A stretch of DNA of 64,000 bases, taken from positions 464,636 through 528,635 of the forward strand of contig NMRB01000187.1 of NCBI GenBank assembly GCA_002633025.1, given 5' to 3'. Of the stretch, positions 1 through 10,275 are shown one piece after another (positions within the stretch are counted from its first letter, which is position 1; every line of letters begins with the position of its first letter). The notes beneath the pieces were generated by a model. That model was not told where the DNA came from. It searched no databases and was given only the letters and a program-made list of their open reading frames with translations. The stretch is from Notospermus geniculatus. Lineage: Eukaryota > Nemertea > Pilidiophora > Heteronemertea > Lineidae. Both the position numbers and the translations under genes were made by a program.

Positions 1-8
1 CTTTCCAG

Positions 9-122
9 GGGAAGGTGAAGTTCCGTGAACGAGTGGTCGACGGTTTTGAGAACATGGTAGATGCACTCCTGAGCCTGTTCTCAGGTCAAGAGAACCTCGG
101 CAAAGTGGTCATCAAGGTTTAA
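9..122 (+). CDS. PTGR1: Prostaglandin reductase 1-like, 3'-terminal exon (partial)
   Basis: The sequence opens with the tail of an intron (ctttccag) followed by an open frame that ends at TAA 120-122. The peptide contains VVDGFENMVDALLSL and ends GQENLGKVVIKV. This corresponds to the conserved C-terminus of the medium-chain dehydrogenase/reductase family member PTGR1 (leukotriene B4 12-hydroxydehydrogenase), which reduces the enone double bond of 15-keto-prostaglandins and lipid aldehydes with NADPH in the cytosol. In that family the pattern is a GFENMP helix followed by GENLGKTIVKV at the end. Only about 38 residues are visible, so the nucleotide-binding domain lies left of the window. The paralogue PTGR2 or another quinone-reductase-like MDR protein is possible, but the GFENM...ENLGK...VKV combination favours PTGR1. 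Confidence 0.72.
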   Translation, partial: GKVKFRERVVDGFENMVDALLSLFSGQENLGKVVIKV

Positions 123-803
123 GAAGGGTCCTTGGCTGGAATTGAGTCCCTCTTCCATGTGTACTTGGATCTCCAGCGACGTCATTCGTGGTGGTGACCA
201 CGAATCAGCTTACAGCGATTGGCCATAGCTTTCTGCTTTCTGCTTAAATGGCGTCTATGCTTCAGGCCCAAATGAAAGGCTCTTCTAATGTTGTCTACGT
301 GTTTGGTGGATCGTCTTGAAGAAACATACCAAATCTCAAGATTCCCATTTCCAATTTCACTTTCTCTATTCAGCATGACTAGCAGAAGGGAATCATGTAC
401 CCGTCGTATCATTCTTTTGCACAACCTCGGTCAATCAGATGCAATCAGAAAAAAATCACAAACAGGAACTACCAAGAGAGTGTGGTTTTGATATCATATT
501 TACAAATTGTACATCAACAACTTACAGTTACATACATGTACCTGTATTCTGTGTAGGCCTACATGTAGATATTTTTTAATTCAGTGACAATCTAAAAATT
601 TCAAGGGAACAGGGTAAGCAATGATTTCGCGCCGGTGCTGTGTGACATGAATTCTTGTGTGCTGCCTCCGTGTATCACCAGGGAGCATTCTACCAAAAGG
701 ATCCCAAGACAAACTAAGAAATCCTTAGGCCCCTTGGCGGTTACATCAAGAGCGTCCGAAATTGCAGTAGGCTTGCTCGCTTAAGCTAGGGATACACCGA
801 ACG
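123..803. other. Gene-free stretch between PTGR1-like and DYNLT5-like genes
   Basis: The two flanking genes converge here (plus-strand gene ending at 122, minus-strand gene ending at 804), so this should hold both 3' untranslated regions. I see no convincing exon, tRNA or transposon end. Several TACATGTA and TAGGCCTA-type palindromic words occur around 525-570. Confidence 0.5.
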
Positions 804-1938
804 CTATTCTGCATACACTCCATATACAGTCCCAACAGCAAATAAAGAATTATTTCTAAATTCATATGAAGAATACGTGTCAGATTTATGGTCCCAAAGA
901 CACCGGCTACCTATTTTCAATCCCTGGTTGCCCAACTGGCCTATGTGAACTATGCTAATAATCTTGTACCGCGGCACCATCAGCTCCTTGACTCTTGCTT
1001 TTACAACCTGTAAGGAGAACGAAACACCATTAGATCCATTGGGTGATTTCAAAGTTGGTGTTAACACCAGGTGTTAACACTGACACCAACACTAACCCCC
1101 ATCTCAACACCAACTTTGAAGTCAAGCAGTTACCTGGTGTTTTGGGCATCAGTTCAACACCATCCACCAACACCCGGTGTGGACCAAACACCAGTGTTGA
1201 CACCAGTGTTCACTCTCGGTGTCACCTGTCATGGTGTTTGGGGGTCTGGGTAGACACCAACACCAACACTGACACCCAACACTAACACCAACACCAACTT
1301 TGAAATCACCCAATGAGTTGACCCTTGCGCCTGCCAGTCAAGAAAAGACCCCCGGTTGAGGCTGAGAAAAGCTTTGAATTTCCGGGCATTTCGGACGGAA
1401 CCGGTAGCAGACGTTACCATGGGGCTTCGCGGGCTGTCCTGGCCCTCCCTCAGCCAATCAAAATACCAGGCGTACTGAACAAGCGCTGTGATTGGTTCCC
1501 GCGTTTGTGCATTCGCCAGTGCTGTTAGACCAGTCACGATCGTTCTACTGGACACGTCAAATGAAATTCTCGATGATTCACGCGTCATCTTGTACTTACT
1601 TCTGATAGAGTCTTCGTCATCTGTTTACAAAGTTCTGGCTCATACTTCTCTTCGGCGAGATAACTCTCCAGTACATCCTTAATTATATTCGTAACGCTTA
1701 AGGTAGAAAGCTTCTTATTGGGTCGTAACTGGTATGTGTTCTCTAATTTGATTGGTGGGCGAAGAGCGTCGTCGTGAGGTTCGTCAGCGAATGAAATCGT
1801 GCTCATCGAGCTGTAATAATAACGGAGACAGGACGTTCATCGGTCAGTTTCATAGGTTTGAAAACTTACGTTGTCCTTCGGTAGATTCCCTCTACCAACC
1901 CAGAAGTGAGAGCTAGGTATATGGAGTGGGGTGCCGAC
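804..1938 (-). CDS. DYNLT5: DYNLT5 (TCTEX1D1)-like Tctex-type dynein light chain, 3 visible coding exons
   Basis: Three minus-strand exons join in phase: 1870-1938, 1600-1810 and 804-1007 (stop at 804-806). All have consensus splice sites (gtaagt donors at 1869 and 1599; cag acceptors at 1939-1941, 1811-1813 and 1008-1010). The product carries the N-terminal STISFADEP box, then [60 protein letters not shown] and an end [10 protein letters not shown], which together form the Tctex1 domain. The order and wording match vertebrate TCTEX1D1/DYNLT5 (MSTVSYMEEP, ENTYQLGP, HIGQL, SRCLWDP) better than the ciliary DYNLT2B. Family members are dimeric light chains that bind the dynein intermediate chain. 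The frame stays open to the 5' end of exon 1870-1938, which starts with one base of a split codon, so at least one further exon lies above 1938. The 592-base intron holds a palindromic repeat. Confidence 0.85.
1037..1315. repeat. Inverted-repeat element with internal ACACCA-rich minisatellite
   Basis: A 26-base end near 1037-1062 (cattgggtgatttcaaagtt and onward) is repeated in reverse complement at 1290-1315, so the unit is a palindromic MITE-like element. Its interior is a degenerate array of ACACCA/ACACTG words on the plus strand, much of it itself palindromic (ggtgttaacacc). It lies entirely within the intron between the last two DYNLT5-like exons. No transposase is encoded. Confidence 0.65.
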
Positions 1939-1981
1939 CTGTGATATAGCATCGCTGTTCTTCACCTCAAGTGGTAAACGT

Positions 1982-2188
1982 AAAGCCTGCCGCACACGGG
2001 AGCTATCTGCTGAGCAAAAAGTTATTCGAGACCGTTTGCTCAGCAGGTACATGTAGCTCGCGTTTGCGCGTAATTTCGGTGAGTTTTTGCCTCGCGAGGC
2101 AGAAAGCTCCCGCGGTGAGCTATCTGCTGAGCAAACGGTCTCGAATAACGTTTTGCTCAGCAGATAGCTGCCGTGTGCGGCAGACTTT
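1982..2188. mobile_element. Palindromic MITE with about 63-base terminal inverted repeats
   Basis: The left arm 1982-2045 (AAGCCTGCCGCACACGGGAG, then ctgctgagcaaaa and gttattcgagaccgtttgct) reappears as the reverse complement at 2124-2188. The centre is about 80 bases and encodes nothing. The ends read TAAAG and CTTTA, compatible with a TA target duplication. It is a non-autonomous element just upstream of the DYNLT5-like coding exons. Confidence 0.65.
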
Positions 2189-3190
2189 AGATCAGACAGA
2201 CGATCACAAGGGAAAAGAAACATGATAAAGAAAATGGCATTTTTTATACAGAAAACCATAATTTCAGAACAAAATGAAAGGGAATTCGTTACGAAAGCCT
2301 TGGCATTTCGTACCCGACCTTACCAGAACTTACCTTGAGTATTAACCCAACTTCGAAATGATGAAAGGGAATTTGTTCCAAAGCCGTGTGACAGGACGAA
2401 CGGTTGTGCTCTCAATGACAATCTTACCTGATCCGGCGTCCGCTGTCTAAATCAGTCATGATCATCTTGATTACATTGTGTCATATGAATAATTACTGAT
2501 AGAACGTGTCTGGTTAAGAAGAAAGTACATTCCCCCGTCTCCGATCACGCTGCAGTCTCCCTTCTACCACTCCCATAACTCAGCCAATCATCCAATTTTA
2601 ATGAATGTGAAAAAACTACTACATTTAATAGATGAGCGTTGTTAATCAAGTATTCAGCGTATTCATAACAAGTCCATGTTGGTGCATAATAATGTCATAT
2701 TCGATAAATGATGTACATGGACCAGAACTTTTCCGTTATAGCCCATTGCAACTCATGCAGAAATCTCAGAGCATGTTGATTAGGGAGATTATGCAGTGTT
2801 TACTGCAGCAAACGTGGGATGAAATTGACAAGCAACGTTTTGTTGTCTTCGCTTGCCTCCATAGAGACAGACAAGTAATTAACAAGTCCACTTAACCAAA
2901 GCTTTGATTTTTCCAACCTGGGAACCTGGGCACTTAGACATAGACACATTTATGGAGTATGTTAGCGTACGTTTGTTTTGGTGACGAGGTTGCTTGTGGT
3001 GGCTTCTTCCAGGCAGAACGTACCATTGCTTCCTGACGCGTCATACTTAGATCGGTTGGTCTCGTTCATCTTCGGATATTGTCGGACAAACATGGCCTTC
3101 ATGGACAGCGTGCTGAGAGTGTGTTACGGCAGGGACTTTTTCAGAGGGAAAAGTTCCCTGATTTGGCCGACGGTCCGAGACCAACTTTAT
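2189..3190. other. Gene-free stretch
   Basis: Short open frames on both strands here show no family motif, and no strong exon with paired splice sites was recognised. The DYNLT5-like gene may have its 5' exon and promoter in this interval, but nothing in the sequence fixes them. Confidence 0.35.
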
Positions 3191-3194
3191 ATGT

Positions 3195-4315
3195 CGGCCT
3201 TTAAAGCTGAACCTCATGCATCCGAGGCCACGCAAGTGGGACTCCAAACATGATAGAGTAGAGTCTACCCAAGCATGTAGGTGTAACCACCTTATTTTGC
3301 GTCCTGACCACGCGAAAAGTACATGTGCATGTAAGCCTACATACCAGAAAAGGGAAATACTGAAAATGTATTCAAATGAAAAAAAGGAAGAGCCCGGATT
3401 CGAACTTCCAAGTATTGGCTTGGAAGACGGGGCGTTTCCCACAAGACCAGCGGTCCGCTGCGTTTATCGAGCCCTTTTTCCAGGCGAAGTTATTGCGTAT
3501 TCGGGTATAGTCGTCTCCAGGTTTCGCAAAGGGGTAAATGCCTATGTAGGCCTATGGTCCGTTCATCGAGTATTGGTCATATGGCCGAGGTTATGGGAAG
3601 GGCACAATAGGGCCGTGACACGTCAAGATTCGGTGACGAGGAATACTTGTGAAGAAAATTTTACGGCTGTTTTGGTTTATGTTCGGCTACTACTTTGACT
3701 ATCAGGATGTGTATCATTCATAGTACCCGGTACTGTTTTCATTTTAGACTCGGTTCTCATATTTGCTAGGTCTAAATTTGGGCGTTTTTGTTCGTCCCTT
3801 AGCTCAGTGTGTGCATGTTCCATAGGCCTATGGATAGGCGCGGGTGGGGCCCGATGGGTGAAACATCTGGCAAGTGAATGCTCTCGCCAATTTTTGAGTG
3901 TATGATAGTCGTGTCAGGCCTACACGTATAACCAGCTTCTGTAATACATGTATTTGTTTTATTACAGCTTTTCCGCCATTTCATGCGATATGAGCGATGA
4001 ATGAAGCCTACTGTCTATAATAGGCCCAGATTTAGCCTGTGCATACCGATGGCCTACATTGGCTTTTGGTATGTAGGCCTACATGCACATGGACTTTACA
4101 GCGTTTTCAGCCATGACTTCCACTTGTTGGTGGTAAGGACGCAAATAAAGTGCTGCCATCTACATGCTTGGGTACTCTATCATGTTTGGAGTCCCACTAA
4201 AACATGGCGGATGCCACAGGTTATATTTCAGGTACCCGTACTGCCCGCGCTGTGGCGCGCGGCGTTTTTTAAAACGCGTGGCCTTGGTTTTATGCATTCA
4301 GTTCAGCTTTAATCT
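3195..4315. mobile_element. Inverted-repeat bounded element (about 1.1 kb)
   Basis: The segment 3195-3349 (ttaaagctgaacctcatgca ... cctacataccagaaaa) is repeated in reverse complement, imperfectly, at about 4062-4315 (ttttggtatgtaggcctaca ... gcattcagttcagctttaa). The two arms give look-alike translations on opposite strands (FWYVGLHAH). The interior has no transposase-like open frame, so a non-autonomous or decayed DNA transposon is the simplest reading. A tRNA-like B-box lies inside on the minus strand near 3392-3412. Confidence 0.5.
3390..3472 (-). repeat. tRNA-like fragment (possible SINE head or tRNA pseudogene)
   Basis: On the minus strand the segment contains GGTCTTGTGGGAAACGC, resembling a Pol III A box, and about 40 bases further GTTCGAATCC, a good B box (T-loop). 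The acceptor and D stems do not pair convincingly, so it is not called a functional tRNA. Confidence 0.3.
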
Positions 4316-6722
4316 GTAGCCTGATTGTTCGATTAGGCCTACTTTGCGAGCTTCACGTGGCATTTGGTTTGACAAATGCCTTCGTAGGCATTCCATCAGA
4401 AAAATTGAAGGGACTCCCTGGAAGTACCGAACACTGACTCTGTCGGCGCCGGGGACTGCGATTCAAAAGCAAGAGGAAATTGACTGACAATGGCAGTTTC
4501 GTGCATGTATTATTCTTTTGTAGGTCTAATTAGGGAAAGACCAGCATGCTTTTTCACGTTCTTGTCGAACACGAAACTTTAAATTGACGCCTCGACCTCC
4601 TCGCCTGCTGAGCGCTGTGCTTCTTCTCTTCAACATACATACAAATTAACATGTGGTAATCGAACACTCACAAGTATTGACGATGCATACTCTGTCGAGA
4701 ACCTGCAGGATGAGCGGTAGGCCTACTTTTTTACCTTACTGGAAGAAAGTAACTTGTAACTCTTGTAACTCCATAGTTCATTTGGTAGGCCTACCGGCAT
4801 GACCGGTAGAGTTGTTGCCCCATGACTGCCGGCAGTCACCTCCCCGTCGGCCTACCCAGTGTGTAGGGGAGACCGGGGCTGGTTGTAACAGGGGTAGGTT
4901 GTAACAGAGCTAATATTTCCTTGAATATCCACTGGGAAGGGCTGAGTTTCCTCACATATATTGACATTGATACCGGCCACCTTTGTACCAAAGGGCATCT
5001 GAATGTCCCAATTGACTTTCCAAAAAATCGACAAAAACCGTTTTTAGTACATGAAAGTAAAAAATGACCTGATGAGAAAATCTCTTCTGCTTCACTGCCT
5101 GTGTAGTTTTAGAAGTTTGTTTGGATACTATTTGAATAATGATGTAAAGCCTGTACAACTGGTCCAGAGTGATAAGGCCCACTTCCACATGCTTTGGTAT
5201 TGCAGCCCACATTTGACCTGAACTATAGGTGGGGTTGGTTGTAACAAACAGGGTAACATCGTCACCCTGCTAAGATATTTGCCTATCTCACTTTTTCAGG
5301 TTTTGATAAAATGGCAAAAAACNCAGTTAATGGCACCGTTTCTGAAAAAGTGAAGGTCCTGGCTGGCGAAGAGCTTCTACGAATGGGATGGTCGCAGGCT
5401 AGGAGGATTCAATCCGAGAAATAAGCGCTCGGTTCTCGTCAACCGGTGTAACGTTTTGTAGTGTTCGCCATATCTCAGTGTTTCAAAAAGTCGGAAATAT
5501 ACTTGTGGAGTAATAAAAGATTTAAAAAAATTAGAAAGATTCGGCTGATTTTTTAGTCAATTTTAATACCCATAGCGCTTTCATTCCTTTTGGAAATAGG
5601 CTAGACAGCTAGAGAGACCATGTCATGGTCTCTCTAGCTGTCTATTCTCTCGAGCTGGTCTCTCTAGCTGTCTCTAGCTGTTCGTTCATTGAAAGTCAGA
5701 CTTTCAATGAAGGAACACATAACAATCTGTCGATCGTGTTCCCTCGTAAAGTGAGGAGAAACACTCAGAAACGCGAAAACTGTGACACTATACACCTGTA
5801 GGCCTATTTTTCTCTCTCTCTGGCGAAAAACCCAAGCCAATCAAGAGAACGCTGTGCAAAAGGATCGGCCAACGCACCAAACCACTGAAAAAACAATGAA
5901 ATCCTCAAAAGCAATGAAATCCACGGAATTTATCAGCTAAATTGCTTCAGAATATCAATATCCACTGAATATAGCACAATTTTTCCCTATACGTTGTGAA
6001 GTCAATCAAATCATATGAAGTACCGTAGGCCTATGTGTTCAATCTGTTTTCTCTCAAACACTCGCACGACACCAATTATATTACGATAGGCGTAGGCCTA
6101 AATGATTGTGTGTACTTCACCTTCCTTTATCAACACCTAAGTTGTTACACCTGCAATCCTGTACCGTTCTCGCCACAGAATATATACAAATCGTCAAACT
6201 AAAGGTTTTGCTAACTTGGAGTCGGTGATTGAAAAATCCACGAAATATATACACATACCCGTTGAAAATTACTCCTGACCAACACCAGTGTTGTTGGACA
6301 ACGATATTAAGCCCACGAACACAAAAAGAAAATGAGACTTATTTTACTGGAACTAGGCCTATATTCCCGAGGTCTATGGCAACACTGCATGTATAATTAA
6401 ACATAATACCTTGAAAAACAAGAAACATGAATAAAAATGCATTCGAGTTGGGTCATATTCCGTGGGGACACGCATGCCCTACGGGGTGGAGACAATGAAA
6501 AGTATGGCAAACGAATAAAGTAATTCCATAACAAGTTTGGTTAACCCGAGATCAAGTGATTATCTACTTTACATGAATTTAATCCAATTTTTCTCCAAGT
6601 ATAGAGGATTTCTTTAGACATTTCTGACATGCCTCGGGATATTCTCACGTCATGATTCAAACAGAACATGCGTTTGGCCTCTGATCGAAAACTGATGGCG
6701 CAATTCACCATTACCAAAAATA
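4316..6722. other. Gene-free stretch with short palindromes and repeat debris
   Basis: No gene was recognised. Three copies of a GGTTGTAAC motif lie at 4879-5240. A short frame beginning MAKN at 5311 runs 37 codons across an N at 5323 to TAA at 5422, preceded by an acceptor-like ctttttcag, but has no recognisable family. Two sharp hairpins sit at 5603-5644 and 5688-5710. TAGGCCTA words are very dense between 3.5 and 6.4 kb. Confidence 0.4.
5603..5644. repeat. Near-perfect hairpin (AGACAGCTAGAGAGACCATG arm)
   Basis: The sequence gacagctagagagaccatg is followed immediately by its reverse complement catggtctctctagctgtc. Related ggtctctctagctgtc copies follow to about 5680, and a second perfect palindrome, cattgaaagt/cagactttcaatg, lies at 5688-5710. 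This may be the remnant of an inverted repeat. Confidence 0.55.
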
Positions 6723-7047
6723 AGCCCTGTTTACACTACATAAAAACCCGCGTCTAACCCGGGCATTTTCTCTTTACACCTGTTAAAAGCGCGGGTCTAA
6801 TAGACCCGGGGATGAAAAACCCGGGGCTAATAAGCTCTCAGGGCTGGAAGGGTTTTTGGACGGCTTAATTTAGATCACTACATAAATTAAAGTTAATAAT
6901 TTAGTTATTAATTTAGATCACCGTCACAAGATTTTAGTGGTGTCGACGCGCATCGCGTCTCAGGGGGGATTTTTCAGAGCCGGGCTTGACACGGGTCTCA
7001 AAAAGCCCGGGGATTTCTATGTAGTGTAAACTGGTAAACAGGGCTAT
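6723..7047. mobile_element. MITE with AGCCCTGTTTACACTACATA ends
   Basis: The left end AGCCCTGTTTACACTACATA (from 6723) matches the reverse complement of the right end (tatgtagtgtaaactggtaaacagggct, about 7018-7046), apart from a small insertion. Internal inverted copies of acccgggg/cccggg words extend the pairing. An ata triplet flanks both ends and may be the target duplication. No coding capacity. Confidence 0.6.
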
Positions 7048-8996
7048 AGATAAGGCTCACTTATCTATTTTTGCCATTACGAAACTTTTGTAGGCCTGCC
7101 TGAAGTTTCAGTATTTCGTCGATCTACAGCTAGAAATTCATGGCCTGGCGGAGAGCCGGGGGGGGGGGGCAGCAAGATGATGATAGATNGCGACTGGCGC
7201 ACACGGATGCACCTGTGTCACCAAGGATTACACAGTGTAGCGGGTTTGAATGCTCCCCATCTGAGAGTGTTCCCCAACTATTGACTGATGAATAAATGCG
7301 ACTTGACAATAAGGGACACACAGCGTTTCCCAAACAATGACGGGAAACACTGACACACGAAACACTGGCAGATGTTACACCAGTATCATCATCTCTGTGG
7401 ATGGTTGAGTGCACCAGTAGGCCTAGAAGAAAGGGACTAAATACAGAATATCATATCACTGACGTATACTGCACCTGTATTCATTCACCGAAATAACCAG
7501 CACCGAAATATGCAGCAGATTGTGCTGTGGGAAAAGACCTGGTAATCCTGTCCAGTATCTGTCAAAATACATCAACCACACATCAGACATGTCAAAATCA
7601 AGACACACTCGAGATTAGATGATATATTTACCGTTTTATCATCGACGTGTCGCGCCGGAACCCACGCACCCAATGTTACTTTGGTAACCATCCTTGGTGA
7701 ATAGGTTTACAAAGACTACGTAACGCTGCATAACGTCAAAGTGATCGATTGGTATTGGAAACAACACTGGGAACCCATTAGAGATCGATGTGGTCGAAAG
7801 ATTTATTTGACATCATCAAGAATATTAGTAGAAAGCTTGATTTACTACTACTCAAGTGTGTACCTGTATTGCCACCAATGAGCCAAAGGGACCAATCAAG
7901 CCCCGCCCAGGACAGTTGAACCATGGAGTTAACCACTAACTTCTCCCATCATTTGTCACTGGACTGATGGTTTTGTTGGTCCACCAGTCACTTCTCCCCT
8001 CATTCACGAATGGATCACTAGGGGCCTCTAGTGTAGTGGTACTGAATTCCAAGGGCCAACTAGGTTTTGTCTCTGATAGGACTTGCTTTTGAGGCCTAAA
8101 AGCATGGCCCTGAATTCCAAAATTTGGAGTGCACATGGGGTAATATAAACTGCACAGACAGTAACCCCTGGGCAGCAGATACATGTATGTCAGGGAAACA
8201 GTCTATCATCCCATACATGTATTGGTTCTCCCACCAGTCACATGCAGTGCAGTCATTTAAAGGCCATAGTTGTTCCATCTGACATCCAGCAGACATCCAG
8301 CTAGATCTCTGCTCCAGGATAGGATAGACATTTTCACATATTATGACAGAAGAAAAAGTTATATTGCCTCAGATTTATTGCATCAGTTTGGTTTATCTGA
8401 TAAATGTACATACCCATATGTTTGCACATCATAGTAAAATCACTCAATGAATCATAAGTTAAAGAGAAATCACGTACAAATATCAGGAAAACACTGGTTT
8501 CTCATGAGCGAATATGACAACAATTCAATGAAACTGAAATAAGGGACTTGTTCCCAATGCCCAATTTGTCGGCATTTACTTACATAGTTTTATCACTACA
8601 CACATAATACACAGAGCTCTTTAGAATCATTAGGTGTAGGTTGGCTCACACACACAGCTCATTGAAACATTTGCGCTATATGCAGGCTTCATACATAAAG
8701 CTATATACTTTCTCACTGACCACCTAGGCCAAAAAATTTGAAGTATTTACAGCACCATAATCAATGAAATTATATATCCACAAAAATATCATGTTCACAA
8801 CTGCACATCCAGCAACGCAACACATACCTTTTTCACAGCATGTGGTCAGATTTCAGGAGTACCGGTAGTTAGCAATGGAAAATGGCACTAGCACTATCCA
8901 ATACCCAAATGGAAACATGCAGGGGACTGTCACAAGCACTTCTCCACAATCTTAACCACCTGAGCAGCAAACATCACTAGTTGGCCCACACCATGT
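7048..8996. other. Gene-free stretch left of the SGK3-like gene
   Basis: No exon, tRNA or clear transposon end was recognised. A 13-base G run lies at about 7158-7170, close to an N at 7190, which may mark a sequencing break. The right part could be distal 3' untranslated sequence of the minus-strand SGK3-like gene. Confidence 0.35.
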
Positions 8997-9102
8997 CATC
9001 CTCCCACAATTGAGGTTTTTACCTTGCTTCTCTTCATCCACTCCCACTTCGGTTGCTAGTGTATGAAGAGGAGCGAGACCAAAGCCCTGCCATGGGAGGA
9101 TG
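8997..9102. mobile_element. hAT-like palindromic MITE, copy 1
   Basis: CATCCTCCCACA begins the element and the reverse complement TGGGAGGATG ends it. The arms pair through ttttaccttgcttctcttca and tgaagaggagcgagaccaaa. A second copy, at 54291-54400, has a clean 8-base target duplication. No target duplication is visible around this copy. Confidence 0.65.
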
Positions 9103-10275
9103 ACACTAAGTCATTTAGGGGCATTTAAGTTCATTGACAGTGAGGATCAACCTCGGGATTCAGGATGACAGCTCGGATGAGCATGATGAATGCGAACATG
9201 AGATGATTGTACTTGTTCCTTCAGAGACTGCAGCAGTTTTTCAAACAACCTAATAAAATCAAGTAACCAACACAGCACGTGAGGATGAGCTGAATATAGC
9301 ACCAGGTTTGAACATTTAGACAATTCCATGCAACCTGTCGGCCATGACAATAGTTCCCGAACATAAGTGTTTCTTTTTGGTACAATCTAAACGTATGAAA
9401 ACTACAAGATCAATCATTTCTGCTCGAAATTCACCAAGAACCCCAGTTTGGAGTGCATAACCATTGTCAAGGAGTGACCTGTTGCGTGGATTGCCCATTT
9501 GCTCCATGTTACTTGACCGATCTTCCTTCAGTAGACACACAGAATATCACCAGTGATTCAGTCAATAAAGGGTCTAATACCCATATAAACATATACAATT
9601 TACAGATAAAACGTACTAAAAATACTTCTTGCATACAGATTGCAAATCCCTGATCATATATTTATACATATACGTGTACAATTTACTAATTATATGAAAA
9701 AAAATTCATCCTCAGAAATCTTTAAAATGGATAAATCAATGGAAGTGAATGTCTCCACTTGACGGACGAATACAGATTAACATAAGACTATGGTCCTTGG
9801 ATCATTCAGAAGGAATGTAATACATACATGTAGCAGTTGAAAAACCAAGGATCATCACCTTGGTTGGACACTGGGGCCTTTGCACTGAAGTCAAACACTC
9901 CATCAAATGAGCAGGGGCGGATCCAAGGTATTTTGAAGGGGAGGTCCCAGAATGGTGACCAAAGTTGCCCGCTGGAGGCAGGTGCTGTAGTTTCCCCCAA
10001 GGATATCTTAACATCAAAATGCTCCGAGATGCGTTTTCTGGCCAATCCTAACAAAAAGCGATGATTGCCCAGAACAAGGGGGGTCCAGACCCCCCTGGAT
10101 CCACACTTGATCAGCTGATTAGTTGACTATAGCCCCAGAGTTTAGAAGCTTTGGTACTATTACAAATGGACAATAGCAATAGGAATTCTACTTTGAGGCA
10201 CCACAGACAGGTGGCCGATTCAAAGAAAGTCTGGTGGTGTGGTCTTCACAAGCTGTTCTAGCACACATGATGATG
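9103..10275. other. Probable 3' untranslated region of the SGK3-like gene, with a repeat remnant
   Basis: This lies downstream of the SGK3-like stop codon on the minus strand. It contains a decayed inverted repeat at about 9914-10108 whose ends read ggggcggatccaaggt and cccccctggatccaca, like the element at 34963-35104. No further gene was seen. Confidence 0.4.

Noticed and set aside
1837-2259. Minus-strand 140-codon frame with SYLLSK repeats
   Set aside because: The repeated peptide comes from the palindromic arms of the MITE at 1982-2188. Only the small exon 1870-1938, in another reading, is supported as DYNLT5-like.
4952-5422. Transposase or DDE-domain gene around the GGTTGTAAC repeats
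   Set aside because: The 37-codon plus frame and the 86-codon minus frame show no DDE, helix-turn-helix or zinc motif. The N at 5323 further limits interpretation.
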